Source of the DNA: Micromonospora sp. U21 | GTDB lineage: Bacteria; Actinomycetota; Actinomycetes; Mycobacteriales; Micromonosporaceae | Assembly: GCF_018070045.1 (NCBI RefSeq) | Contig: NZ_JAGPYK010000030.1 | Coordinates: forward strand, 1-64,000 | Length of the DNA: 64,000 nucleotides | Reading direction: 5' to 3' | Shown here: positions 51,795 to 60,681 of the stretch, one piece after another | Layout: each line of letters starts with the position of its first letter | Numbering within the stretch: position 1 is the stretch's first letter | Made by a program: the position numbers and the translations under genes | The notes under the pieces: model-generated | Told to the model about the DNA's origin: nothing | Databases searched by the model: none | What the model saw: only the letters and a program-made list of their open reading frames with translations

Positions 51795-52442
51795 GTGAGC
51801 AAGACGGTGGTCCACGTGCTCCGGCACGGCGAGGTGTACAACCCCGACCAGATCCTCTACGGTCGGCTGCCCGGTTTCCGCCTCTCCGAGCTGGGTGTGC
51901 AGATGGCCAAGGCCGCCGCGCAGGGGCTGGCCGAGCGGGAGATCGTGCACGTGGTGGCGAGCCCGCTGGAGCGCGCCCAACAGACCGCCGAGCCGATCGC
52001 CGCCCAGTTCGGCTTGCCGGTCGGGGTGGACGAGCGGCTGATCGAGAGCGCCAACTGGTTCGAGGGCAAGAAGGTGTCGCCGGGCGACGGGTCGTTCCGC
52101 GACCCGCGCAACTGGTGGGTGCTGCGCGACCCGATGACCCCGTCCTGGGGCGAGGCGTACCGGGTCATCGCGGAGCGGATGTTCGCCGCCGTGCAGGCCG
52201 CCCGGGTCGCCGCCGAGGGGCGCGAGGCGGTGCTGGTCTCGCACCAGCTCCCGATCTGGACGCTGCGCCGGTACGTCGAGCGCAAGCGGCTCTGGCACGA
52301 CCCGCGCAAGCGGCAGTGTGGGCTGGCCAGCCTCACGTCGTTCCACTTCGACGGCGCGAAGGTGGTCGGCATCGGTTACAGCGAGCCGGCCGCGCACCTG
52401 ATCGCTCTCTCCGCGACCGCCCGGACGGCCAAGGGGGCCTGA
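51795..52442 (+). CDS. histidine phosphatase family protein
   Basis: 215 residues. The RHG motif is in VHVLRHGEVYNPDQ and the second His in EAVLVSHQLPIWTLR, typical of phosphoglycerate-mutase-like acid phosphatases. The order hemL, this gene, ResA-like, ccdA, resB, ccsB is also found in Streptomyces. Likely a small-molecule phosphatase of unknown substrate. GTG at 51795 with GGGGGC upstream; its stop is overlapped by the next ATG (TGATG). Confidence 0.85.
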   Translation: MSKTVVHVLRHGEVYNPDQILYGRLPGFRLSELGVQMAKAAAQGLAEREIVHVVASPLERAQQTAEPIAAQFGLPVGVDERLIESANWFEGKKVSPGDGSFRDPRNWWVLRDPMTPSWGEAYRVIAERMFAAVQAARVAAEGREAVLVSHQLPIWTLRRYVERKRLWHDPRKRQCGLASLTSFHFDGAKVVGIGYSEPAAHLIALSATARTAKGA

Positions 52443-53014
52443 TGAACGCCCGGAGGTGGACCGCCGGCCTGCTCGCCACCGTCGCCGCGGTGGCGTTGGT
52501 CGGCTGCACGTCGCAGGGCCGGGAGAAGACCTGCACGACCACCTCCGACGGGATCATCGAGTGCGCTCCGGACCAGCGCTCGGCGCCCCCGACGCTCGCC
52601 GGTGAGCTGCTCACCGGCGGCAGCTACGACGTCAGCCAGGCCCGCGGCCAGGTGGTCGTGGTCAACTTCTGGGGCTCCTGGTGCGCGCCGTGCCGGGCCG
52701 AGGCGGACGACCTGGAAGCCACCTACCAGGCCACCAAGGGCTCCGGAGTGACCTTCCTCGGCATCAACGTGCAGGACCAGCGGGACAAGGCCAAGGCGTT
52801 CGAGGAGGGCCGGGTCACCTATCCGAGCCTGTTCGACCCGCCGAGCAAGCTGGCGCTCGCCCTGGACATCCCGCCGAACACCGTCCCGGCGACCGTGGTG
52901 CTCGACCGGGAGGGCCGGATCGCCTCGGTGATCCGCGCCGCGGTCAAGCAGGAGGGCCTGCAACCGATCGTCGAGCGGATCGCCGCCGAGCAGCCGGCCA
53001 ACGGTTCCCGCTGA
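52442..53014 (+). CDS. ResA/TlpA-like thiol-disulfide lipoprotein
   Basis: 190 residues. Lipoprotein signal with lipobox VALVGC (Cys22). A thioredoxin domain (about 60-190) has the active site WGSWCAPCRAEADDL and the cis-Pro in NTVPATVVLD. It reduces apocytochrome c haem-binding cysteines on the outer face of the membrane, using electrons from CcdA next door. ATG at 52442 and the following gene start overlap by one base each, so the system is a coupled operon. Confidence 0.92.
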   Translation: MNARRWTAGLLATVAAVALVGCTSQGREKTCTTTSDGIIECAPDQRSAPPTLAGELLTGGSYDVSQARGQVVVVNFWGSWCAPCRAEADDLEATYQATKGSGVTFLGINVQDQRDKAKAFEEGRVTYPSLFDPPSKLALALDIPPNTVPATVVLDREGRIASVIRAAVKQEGLQPIVERIAAEQPANGSR

Positions 53015-53886
53015 TGGGCGGGACCTTCCGGGAGCTGGCCCTGAGCGGCCCGCTGCTGCTCGCCATCGGTGCGGCGGCGCTCGCCGGCCTGGTCAGCTTC
53101 CTCTCCCCGTGCGTGCTTCCGCTGGTCCCCGGCTACCTCTCGTACGTCACCGGCCTCGCCGGCGCCGACCTGGACGGCCGTGCAAGGAAGGGCACCTTGT
53201 TAACGCCTGCGGTGGAGCAGGGGCCCCCTCTTGACACCGCCGCCGAGCGTGAGCGCGACGGCGGCACCGGTGTCGCGGTACGGGAGCGGGTCGCGCGCGT
53301 GGGCGCGGTCAAGGGCCGGGTGCTCGCCGGGACGCTGCTCTTCATCGCCGGCTTCACCGTCGTCTTCGTCGCCACCGCGATCCTGTTCGCCAGCATCGGC
53401 CGGGTCTTCTTCGACTACGAGCGGCAGCTCGAGATCGTGATCGGCGCGCTGATCATCGTGCTCGGTCTGGGCTACCTCGGGCTCATCCCGGCCCTGCAAC
53501 GAGAGTTCCGGATCTCCCGGCTGCCCTCCGCAGGGCTGCTCGGTGCCCCGGTCTTCGGCGCCGTCTTCGCGCTCAGCTGGGTGCCCTGCACCGGCCCCAC
53601 GCTCGGCGCGGTGATGGGCATGGCCACCGCGAGCGGCCAGAGCGACCGCGCCGTGGTGCTCGCTGTGGCGTACTGCCTCGGGCTGGGGATACCGTTCGTC
53701 GTCTTCGGGCTGGGCTTCCAGCGCCTGCTCGGGGTCTTCCGCGCCGTCCGGCGCAACAGCCGCTGGGTCACCAGGGTCGGCGGCGCCCTGCTCATCCTGA
53801 TCGGCCTTGCGCTGGTCACCGGCGGATGGCAGAGCTTCGTGATCTGGTTGCAGACCACCGTCGGGGTGGGCGAGGTGAGCATCTGA
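53014..53886 (+). CDS. ccdA: cytochrome c biogenesis protein CcdA
   Basis: 290 residues, six-helix thiol transporter. First helix GLVSFLSPCVLPLVPGYLSYV holds the reactive Cys; the second Cys lies in ALSWVPCTGPTLGAVM. It passes electrons from thioredoxin across the membrane to ResA. Between helix 1 and 2 is a 50-residue insertion (about 57-110) of which RKGTLLTPAVEQGPPLDT is encoded by an inserted palindromic repeat (53184-53235) and includes the rare TTA codon at 53200-53202. Insertion is in frame. ATG at 53014 overlaps the previous stop. Confidence 0.93.
   Translation: MGGTFRELALSGPLLLAIGAAALAGLVSFLSPCVLPLVPGYLSYVTGLAGADLDGRARKGTLLTPAVEQGPPLDTAAERERDGGTGVAVRERVARVGAVKGRVLAGTLLFIAGFTVVFVATAILFASIGRVFFDYERQLEIVIGALIIVLGLGYLGLIPALQREFRISRLPSAGLLGAPVFGAVFALSWVPCTGPTLGAVMGMATASGQSDRAVVLAVAYCLGLGIPFVVFGLGFQRLLGVFRAVRRNSRWVTRVGGALLILIGLALVTGGWQSFVIWLQTTVGVGEVSI
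53184..53235. repeat. palindromic repeat element within ccdA
   Basis: AAGGAAGGGCACCTTGTTAA ... GAGCAGGGGCCCCCTCTTGAC matches the element at 44411-44449 in both ends. Full-length version about 52 bp. In ccdA it is read in frame through the loop after helix 1 and adds a TTA leucine codon. Confidence 0.65.
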
Positions 53887-55541
53887 TGACGGTCGTGGAC
53901 GACCGGCCGGAGACCGCGGCCCCGGCGCCGCGGCGTCGACCCAACCGGCTGCTGGCCCTGCTGCGCAACTCGTGGCGGCAGCTGACCAGCATGCGTACCG
54001 CGCTGATCCTGCTCTTCCTGCTCGCGGTCGCCGCCATTCCCGGCTCGGTGCTGCCGCAGCGGGGGATCAGCCCGGAGAAGGTCAACGAGTACTTCACCGA
54101 TCACCCGGACCTGGCCCCTCGGCTGGACCGGATCGGCGCGTTCGAGGTCTTCGGTTCGGTCTGGTTCTCCGCGATCTACCTGCTGCTGTTCACCTCGCTG
54201 ATCGGCTGCATCACGCCCCGCCTGCGCGATCACGTCCGGGCCCTGCGGTCCCGGCCGCCGGCCGCGCCGAAGCGGCTCCAGCGGTTGCCGCAGCACGCGG
54301 TGCTGCCCGCCCCGGCGGGTGGCGCGGCGGCGATCGCCGAGGTGCTGCGCCGCCGGCGCTGGCGGGTGGAGGTCCGCGGCGACGAGGTGTCCGCCGAGAA
54401 GGGCTACCTCAAGGAGACCGGCAACCTGCTGTTCCACACCTCGCTGATCGCCGTGCTGATCGGCGTCGCGCTCGGCTCGTGGTACGGCTGGAGCGGCAAC
54501 CGGCTGCTGGTGGCGGGTGCGGACAACGCCTTCTGCAACACCCGGCAGCAGTACGCCGAGGCGAAGCTCGGCCCCCGCGTGGACAGCGAGGATCTGCCCC
54601 GCTTCTGCCTCCGGCTGGACGATTTCGAGGCCCGGTTCCTGGCGTCCGGCCAGCCGGAGTTCTTCAATGCCAGGGTGACCGTCGACGGCCCCGACGAGCC
54701 CACCCGCAGCGGAAACTTCTCGGTGAACTCGCCCCTTCGGCTGGGCGGCGCGAGCGTCTACCTGCTCGGCCACGGGTACGCCCCGGTGATCCGCTACACC
54801 GACCGGTTCGGCCGCAGCCAGGTCAGCGACGAGCCGTTCCTGACCACCGGGGACAGCGGCCTGACCAGCGAGGGGCTGGCGGCCTTCCCGGATGCGAACG
54901 TCGACCCGCGTACCGGGCGGCGCGCACCGGATGAGCAGATGGCCTTCACCGGCATCTACCTGCCCACGGCGCCGCAGCAGGCCCCGTTCGCCCGCTCCGA
55001 GTACCCGACCGAGCGCAACCCGGCGTTGAACCTGGTCGCCTACCGGGGCAACCTCGGGCTGGACGCGGGCATCCCCGGCTCGGTCTACCAGCTCGACCAG
55101 CGGCAGGTGCGGGCCGGCAAGGTCAAGGAGGTCGGCACCAAGCTGCTCCGCAAGGGCGAGAGCTGGACGCTCGACGACGGCACCAAGGTCGAGTTCCTGG
55201 GCACCGAGCGGTACGTGACCCTTTCCGTCCGGCACGACCCCGGCTCGACGATGCTGCTGATCAGCTGCGGTTTCCTGCTGGTCGGGCTGATGGGGTCGCT
55301 GTTCGGGCGCCGCCGCCGGGTGTTCTTCCGGGTGATGCCGGCTGACCCCGCGGATGGATCTCCGACGGCCGGTAGTAGCTTGATGGAGGCCGGTGGGTTG
55401 CCGCGCACCGACTATCCAGGGTTCGCCGACGAGTTCGCCCAACTCGTCGCCGCGATCAGCGGTGACGAACGGGCGACCGAGCGGGCCGGCACGGATCGCG
55501 ACGGAAGCGACCGGACCGGCGTGCGAGAAGGGACCGAGTGA
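53886..55541 (+). CDS. resB: cytochrome c biogenesis protein ResB
   Basis: 551 residues. N-terminal cytosolic part then membrane helices near residues 38-58 (TALILLFLLAVAAIPGSVLP), 95-115 (FSAIYLLLFTSLIGCITPRL), 190-215 and a last one around 455-475. A large outside domain (about 220-450) is characteristic of ResB/Ccs1. It works with CcsB to carry and ligate haem to apocytochrome c. The tail after residue 480 is acidic and variable. ATG at 53886 overlaps the ccdA stop. Confidence 0.93.
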   Translation: MTVVDDRPETAAPAPRRRPNRLLALLRNSWRQLTSMRTALILLFLLAVAAIPGSVLPQRGISPEKVNEYFTDHPDLAPRLDRIGAFEVFGSVWFSAIYLLLFTSLIGCITPRLRDHVRALRSRPPAAPKRLQRLPQHAVLPAPAGGAAAIAEVLRRRRWRVEVRGDEVSAEKGYLKETGNLLFHTSLIAVLIGVALGSWYGWSGNRLLVAGADNAFCNTRQQYAEAKLGPRVDSEDLPRFCLRLDDFEARFLASGQPEFFNARVTVDGPDEPTRSGNFSVNSPLRLGGASVYLLGHGYAPVIRYTDRFGRSQVSDEPFLTTGDSGLTSEGLAAFPDANVDPRTGRRAPDEQMAFTGIYLPTAPQQAPFARSEYPTERNPALNLVAYRGNLGLDAGIPGSVYQLDQRQVRAGKVKEVGTKLLRKGESWTLDDGTKVEFLGTERYVTLSVRHDPGSTMLLISCGFLLVGLMGSLFGRRRRVFFRVMPADPADGSPTAGSSLMEAGGLPRTDYPGFADEFAQLVAAISGDERATERAGTDRDGSDRTGVREGTE

Positions 55542-56518
55542 TGTCCGCACTCTCCGACAATCTGGTGACCTTCGCGATCCTGGCGTACCTGGTCGCGATG
55601 ATCAGCCATGCCGTGGAGTACGCGCTGGGCAACACTCGCGCCCGGGTCGCTGCCGCGGTTCCCACCCGCGAGCTGGTGGGCGCCGGCGTCGGGGGCGGCG
55701 GCGTACCCGCGTCGCCCGCACCGGTCTCACCGTCGGCCGTGCCCGGCCGTTCGGCGCGGCGTGCCCGGATCGCCGGCCTGGTCGCGGTGGGGGCCACCGC
55801 GCTCGCGGCCGCGCTGCACCTCGGGGCGCTGGTCACGCACGGCATCGCGGCCGACCGGATGCCCTGGGGCAACATGTACGAGTTCGTGCTCACGGTGACG
55901 TTCGTCGGGGTCGCGGCCTGGCTGGTGGTGCTCTGGAGGCGGCCGTCGCTGCGCAAGCTCGGGCTGTTCCTCACCCTGGTGATGGTGCTGCTGGTCGCCA
56001 CCGCCGAGCTGGTGCTGTACGTGCCGATCGTGCCGCTGGTGCCGGCGCTGAACTCGTACTGGTTCGTCATCCACGTCTCGACCATCGTCTTCGCGTCCGG
56101 CATCTTCCTGCTCGGCGTGGTGCCGGCGGTCGGCTACCTGATGCGCGCCGGGTACGAGCAGGGCAAGCGGAGTTTCCCGTACACCCTGGCCAAGCGGCTG
56201 CCCGGCGCGGCCGGTCTCGAGCGGCTGACCTTCGCGTTGCACGCCTTCGCCTTCCCGATCTTCACCTTCGCGGTGATCGCCGGCGCGATCTGGGCCGAGG
56301 CGGCCTGGGGGCGGCCGTGGGGCTGGGACCCGAAGGAGACCTGGGCGTTCATCTCCTGGGTGGTGTACGCGGGCTACCTGCACGCCCGGGCCACGCCCAG
56401 CGTCAAGCGCAACGTGGCCACCTGGCTCGCGGTGCTCGGCTTCCTCACCATGCTGATGAACCTGTTCGGCGTGAACATCTTCTTCACCGGCCTGCATTCG
56501 TACGGCGGCCTCGACTGA
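55541..56518 (+). CDS. ccsB: cytochrome c biogenesis protein CcsB
   Basis: 325 residues, polytopic. The haem-handling motif WGWDPKETWAFISW (about 267-280) is the signature of CcsA/CcsB. His residues in FVIHVST (about 173) and in the adjoining loop complete the haem sites. It forms the synthetase with ResB. ATG at 55541 is preferred over GTG 55538 because AGAAGGGA gives better spacing. Terminates in a hairpin 5 bp later. Last gene of the cytochrome c cluster. Confidence 0.95.
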   Translation: MSALSDNLVTFAILAYLVAMISHAVEYALGNTRARVAAAVPTRELVGAGVGGGGVPASPAPVSPSAVPGRSARRARIAGLVAVGATALAAALHLGALVTHGIAADRMPWGNMYEFVLTVTFVGVAAWLVVLWRRPSLRKLGLFLTLVMVLLVATAELVLYVPIVPLVPALNSYWFVIHVSTIVFASGIFLLGVVPAVGYLMRAGYEQGKRSFPYTLAKRLPGAAGLERLTFALHAFAFPIFTFAVIAGAIWAEAAWGRPWGWDPKETWAFISWVVYAGYLHARATPSVKRNVATWLAVLGFLTMLMNLFGVNIFFTGLHSYGGLD

Positions 56519-56522
56519 CGGT

Positions 56523-56546
56523 CGGGTAGCCCCGAGGCTCTACCCG
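56523..56546. terminator. hairpin terminator after ccsB
   Basis: CGGGTAG (56523-56529) and CTACCCG (56540-56546) pair perfectly with a 10-nt loop, directly after the ccsB stop and overlapping the last codons of the convergent gene. Confidence 0.45.
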
Positions 56547-56755
56547 TCGGACTCCGGCGACCTGGGCCGCCAGCCGCGCAGCGTCCGGTCGACCTGGACG
56601 GTGACCTGGTAGGCCACCTCGGGCAGATCGGCGAGCTCGATCCGCTCGGCGCGTAGCGCCAGCTGGGCGTGCAGCTCCCGTGCGATGGCGTCGCGCAACT
56701 CGACCAACAGGGGCGACAACCCGTCCGGGTCGCCGACGACGTAGGCGTCCGACAT
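56540..56755 (-). CDS. small conserved hypothetical protein
   Basis: 71 residues. ATG at 56755 with GGTGGAG upstream. MSDAYVVGDPDGLSPLLVEL then an amphipathic helix (RDAIARELHAQLALRAERIE) and QVTVQVDRTLRGWRP. No metal sites or membrane segment. Related short proteins appear near menaquinone genes in actinobacteria, but I cannot attach a function. Confidence 0.5.
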   Translation of the reverse strand: MSDAYVVGDPDGLSPLLVELRDAIARELHAQLALRAERIELADLPEVAYQVTVQVDRTLRGWRPRSPESDG

Positions 56756-57138
56756 GGCTCCACCCTGCCCCCGTACACCGCTGGTCCGCCACGGCCGGTG
56801 AGATACCTCGCCGATTTCCGGTTGCCGGGTCAGCCGCCGAACCAGCCCGGCACGTCGAGCCGGAACCAGTTGGCGGCTGCCATCGCCCGCAGGTCGTCCT
56901 CCAGGGCGTCGACCCGCTCGGGGCCGAGGGTCTCGGCCCACCGCTCGCGCAGCCGGTCGAAGATCTCCGCCCTTCGCCAACCGGCTCACCCGGGCGCCGC
57001 TCGACCCGGCGCTGGCCGTCCACGCCTGGACGCCCGCCCCCTGACCGGCCCGCCGGAGGGTCGCCGGAACCGGTTCCGGACGTACGTCACAGCACCCGGC
57101 TTCGTCCGCGACGGACCCGGTGCGGGAGACTGGCGGGC
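56756..57138. other. 383-bp region with two gene remnants
   Basis: On the minus strand 56830-56985 reads EIFDRLRERWAETLGPERVD and FRLDVPGWFGG with a stop but no start, like the C-terminus of an actinobacterial regulator or enzyme. On the plus strand 56970-57044 reads RLTRAPLDPALAVHAWTPAP ending in TGA. Both lack their other ends, consistent with an old deletion junction. No intact gene. Confidence 0.4.
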
Positions 57139-58599
57139 ATGGCGGCTCGTGGCTTCCCGTACACCGATCTCAAGGACTTTCTCGCAGCCCTGGAACGCGC
57201 GGGCGAGCTGCGTCGGGTCGACGTCCCGGTCGACCCGACCCTGGAGATCAGTGAGGTGGTCACCCGCACCGTGCGGGCCGGCGGGCCGGCGCTGCTCTTC
57301 GAGCGCCCCACCCGCGGCGAGATGCCGGTGGCGATCAACCTGTTCGGCACCGAGAAGCGGATGGCGATGGCGCTCGGCGTCGACTCGCTGGACGAGATCG
57401 GCGCCCGGATCGGCGCGCTGATCAAGCCGGATCTGCCGGTCGGCTGGTCCGGCATCCGTGAGGGCCTCGGCAAGGTCATGCAGCTCAAGTCGGTGCCGCC
57501 GCGCAAGGTGAAGACCGCGCCCTGCCAGGAGGTGGTCTACCGGGGCGAGGACGTCGACCTGAACCGGCTGCCCGGGCTCCAGGTCTGGCCCGGCGACGGC
57601 GGGATCTTCCACAACTACGGGCTCACCCACACCAAGCACCCGGAGACCGGCAAGCGCAACCTCGGGCTGTACCGGCTCCAGCAGCACGGCCGCGACACCC
57701 TGGGCATGCACTGGCAGATCCACAAGGACTCGACCGCCCACCATGCCGTCGCCGAGCGGCTCGGGCAGCGCCTGCCGGTCGCGGTCGCGATCGGCTGCGA
57801 CCCGGTCGTCTCGTACGCGGCCAGCGCACCGCTGCCCGGCGACATCGACGAGTACCTGTTCGCGGGGTTCCTGCGCGGCGAACGCGTGGAGATGGTCGAC
57901 TGCCTGACCGTGCCGTTGCAGGTGCCGGCCCACGCGCAGATCGTGCTGGAGGGCTACCTGGAGCCCGGCGAGCGGTTGCCCGAGGGGCCGTTCGGCGACC
58001 ACACCGGCTTCTACACGCCGGTCGAGCCGTTCCCGGTGCTGCACATCGAGGCGATGACCATGCAGCGCAAGCCGGTCTACCACTCGATCGTCACCTCCAA
58101 GCCGCCCCAGGAGGACCACGGCCTCGGCAAGGCCACCGAGCGGATCTTCCAGCCGCTGCTCAAGCTGCTGATCCCGGACATCGTGGACTACGACCTGCCG
58201 GCCGCCGGTGTCTTCCACAACTGCGCGATCGTGTCGATCCGCAAGCGCTACCCGAAGCACGCGCAGAAGGTGATGAACGCGATCTGGGGCGCGCACCTGA
58301 TGTCGCTGACCAAGCTGATCGTGATCGTCGACGAGGACTGCGACGTGCACGACTACAACGAGGTCGCCTTCCGCGCCTTCGGCAACGTCGACTACGCGCG
58401 CGACCTGCTGCTCACCGAGGGCCCGGTCGACCACCTCGACCACGCGTCGTACCAGCAGTTCTGGGGCGGCAAGGTGGGCGTCGACGCGACCCGCAAGCTC
58501 CCCACCGAGGGATACACCCGCGGCTGGCCGGAGGAGATGAGCATGTCGCCGGAGGTCACCTCCCTGGTCGACAAGCGCTGGAAGGAGTACGGCATCTGA
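57139..58599 (+). CDS. ubiD: UbiD family decarboxylase, menaquinone (futalosine) pathway
   Basis: 486 residues. Motifs: SVPPRKVKTAPCQEVVYRGE, LHIEAMTMQRKPVYHSIVTS, and the prFMN-dependent core EGPFGDHTGFYTPVEPFPVL. It decarboxylates an aromatic acid using prenylated FMN made by UbiX. In the actinobacterial futalosine route the ubiD/ubiA/ubiX trio (Streptomyces SCO4490-4492) does the late steps on 1,4-dihydroxy-6-naphthoate. ATG at 57139; overlap with the prenyltransferase start (TGATG). Confidence 0.92.
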   Translation: MAARGFPYTDLKDFLAALERAGELRRVDVPVDPTLEISEVVTRTVRAGGPALLFERPTRGEMPVAINLFGTEKRMAMALGVDSLDEIGARIGALIKPDLPVGWSGIREGLGKVMQLKSVPPRKVKTAPCQEVVYRGEDVDLNRLPGLQVWPGDGGIFHNYGLTHTKHPETGKRNLGLYRLQQHGRDTLGMHWQIHKDSTAHHAVAERLGQRLPVAVAIGCDPVVSYAASAPLPGDIDEYLFAGFLRGERVEMVDCLTVPLQVPAHAQIVLEGYLEPGERLPEGPFGDHTGFYTPVEPFPVLHIEAMTMQRKPVYHSIVTSKPPQEDHGLGKATERIFQPLLKLLIPDIVDYDLPAAGVFHNCAIVSIRKRYPKHAQKVMNAIWGAHLMSLTKLIVIVDEDCDVHDYNEVAFRAFGNVDYARDLLLTEGPVDHLDHASYQQFWGGKVGVDATRKLPTEGYTRGWPEEMSMSPEVTSLVDKRWKEYGI

Positions 58600-59510
58600 T
58601 GGCGGTCCTCGACGCGCCGGCCGAACGGCCGGGCCGGATCAAGTCGTTCCTCAAGCTCGTCACCATCGAACACTCGGTCTTCGCGCTGCCGTTCGCGTAC
58701 CTGTCGGCGCTGACCGCGATGCAGGTCAACGGCGGCCGGGTGCGCTGGATGGACCTGCTGCTGATCACCGTGGCGATGGTCGGGGCGCGGACGTTCGCGA
58801 TGGCCGCCAACCGGATCCTCGACCGGCGGATCGACGCGCGGAACCCGCGTACCGCCGCGCGGGAACTGGTCACCGGGGCGGTGAGCGTGCGAACGGCCTG
58901 GACCGGCGCGGCCGTCGCGCTGGTGGTCTTCCTCGCCGCCGCCGCCCTGCTCAACCCGCTCTGCCTGGTGCTGGCGCCGCTCGCCGTGGTGCCGCTGGTG
59001 GTCTACCCGTACGGCAAGCGGTTCACCAACTGGCCACACGCGATCCTCGCCGTCGCCCAGGCGGTCGGCCCGGTCGGCGCCTGGCTGGCGGTCACCGGCA
59101 CCCTGGACGGCTCCTGGCCGGCCTGGTTGCTCGGCGCGGCGGTCGGGCTGTGGATCGGTGGGTTCGACCTGATCTACGCCTGCCAGGACGACGAGGTGGA
59201 CCGGGAGATCGGCGTGCACAGCGTGCCCGCCCGGTACGGCCGGCGCTTCGCGCTGCACGCCTCCACCGTGGCGCACGTGGTGACCTTCGGGCTCTTCGTC
59301 TGGTTCGGGGCGGTGGTCGGGTTCGGCTGGCTCTGGTGGGTCGGTCTGGCGCTCACCGCGGTCGCGTTCGGCTACCAGCACCTGGTGGTCACCCCGACCG
59401 ACCTGAGCAAGGTCAACCGGGCGTTCTTCACCGCGAACGGCTTCGTCGGCATCGCGCTGTTCGCCTTCGCCCTGCTCGACCTGGTGATCCGGCTCGACCT
59501 GCGGCCCTGA
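58599..59510 (+). CDS. mqnP: UbiA-type prenyltransferase, MqnP-like
   Basis: 303 residues, about eight helices. Prenyl-diphosphate Asp-rich motif NRILDRRIDARNPRTAAREL and the second DLIYACQDDEVDREIG are the UbiA hallmarks. It attaches the isoprenoid chain to the dihydroxynaphthoate nucleus of menaquinone. ATG at 58599 overlaps the ubiD stop. Faces the terpene synthase gene, tail to tail, 20 bp apart. Confidence 0.9.
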   Translation: MAVLDAPAERPGRIKSFLKLVTIEHSVFALPFAYLSALTAMQVNGGRVRWMDLLLITVAMVGARTFAMAANRILDRRIDARNPRTAARELVTGAVSVRTAWTGAAVALVVFLAAAALLNPLCLVLAPLAVVPLVVYPYGKRFTNWPHAILAVAQAVGPVGAWLAVTGTLDGSWPAWLLGAAVGLWIGGFDLIYACQDDEVDREIGVHSVPARYGRRFALHASTVAHVVTFGLFVWFGAVVGFGWLWWVGLALTAVAFGYQHLVVTPTDLSKVNRAFFTANGFVGIALFAFALLDLVIRLDLRP

Positions 59511-59529
59511 CGGTTGGGCGCCGGCGCGG

Positions 59530-60519
59530 TCAGAGCTGGGACGTGCCGGCGGGCTGGGGACGCCCGGTGGGGTAGCGGCCGCTCTCCAGCGTCCACTCGA
59601 TGGTGCCGCGCACCGCGTTGGCGACCCCGTCGAGGTGGTCGATGACCGCCTCGTCCAGCGCCGGGCCGAACGACGGCACCGTGGCCCGCAGCGCGACGAA
59701 GCGGCGCATCGACTCCTGCCAGCGCTCGGCCACCCGGTCTACCGCCTCCGCCGCCGACAGGCCCCACTCGTCCTGCATGGCCAGCACCAGGTTGTGCCCG
59801 CCCGCGGTGGCCCGGTCCCGGTCCAGCGATGCGAGGTCGTTGTACCAGGAGAGCAGGTCGTTGCCGGTGTGGGCGACCCGGCGCAGCAGCGGGTGGTGGT
59901 AGACCGGGTCGGGCAGCGACCGGCCGGTGACGAACTCCACCAGCGGGTACGACACGTCCGCCGCCGAGGTGGCCCGACGCAGCTCGACGTACTCGGTGAC
60001 GCCGGGTCGGCGACCCGCCTCCTTGTTGACCGCCTCCCGCCAGGTCCCGTCGAGGTGCCGGGCCACCGCGTCGGCGAAGCGCAGCCGCCACTGTGCCGGC
60101 ATCCGGCGGCGCGGCTCCCGCCAGGCCAGCACCAGCAGCCGCCGCAGCGGACCGGTCAATCCGGCGTGCCGCACCCGGGGACCGTCGTGCAGCAGCGCCA
60201 ACGTGCCGTCGCGCAGCGCCCGGATCTGCTCCGGAGCGAGGCGGCTCGGCCCGTCGCAGGCGTCGTCGACCAGGAAGAACCAGGTGAACAGGGCGGTCAG
60301 GCTCCGCAGGTCGGCCTCGGTGGCGTCCGGGTAGAGCCGGCCGGCGTACCGGGCGAAGGCTCCCCGACTCAGCCGGTGCAGCGCGGCGTCGTCCAGCGGC
60401 AGGCCGAGCTCGGGCAGCAGGTGAAGCAGCCACTCGTGCACCCGGTCGGCGTGCGGCGAGAGCCGGGCCGGGATCGGACATTCGGCGCGCAGCGTCCAGA
60501 GGACCTCGCCGGTCGTCAC
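59530..60519 (-). CDS. class I terpene synthase
   Basis: 329 residues. The Asp-rich Mg site is LVDDACDGPSRL (a DDxxD form) at about residue 93, and the NSE triad NDLASLDRD at about residue 233, both needed to ionise a prenyl diphosphate. RRATSAADVSYPLVE and WYNDLAS fit the alpha-helical fold; length and spacing match bacterial sesqui- or diterpene cyclases. GTG at 60519 follows AGGAGG. Product unknown. It lies opposite the futalosine genes, perhaps drawing on the same prenyl pool. Confidence 0.88.
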   Translation of the reverse strand: MTTGEVLWTLRAECPIPARLSPHADRVHEWLLHLLPELGLPLDDAALHRLSRGAFARYAGRLYPDATEADLRSLTALFTWFFLVDDACDGPSRLAPEQIRALRDGTLALLHDGPRVRHAGLTGPLRRLLVLAWREPRRRMPAQWRLRFADAVARHLDGTWREAVNKEAGRRPGVTEYVELRRATSAADVSYPLVEFVTGRSLPDPVYHHPLLRRVAHTGNDLLSWYNDLASLDRDRATAGGHNLVLAMQDEWGLSAAEAVDRVAERWQESMRRFVALRATVPSFGPALDEAVIDHLDGVANAVRGTIEWTLESGRYPTGRPQPAGTSQL

Positions 60520-60681
60520 CGATGCCTCCTGTGCGATCTGCTGCCGGTGCGAATGGCCACCGGCAGCATGCCAGTTCGACGGGATACGCAGGTGCCCGCC
60601 CGGACATCTCGGGCGAGCCACCCGCAGGTCGATCCCGGGGGCGCCCACCGGCGGACGATCCCCACCAGGCAGGCTGGGGGC

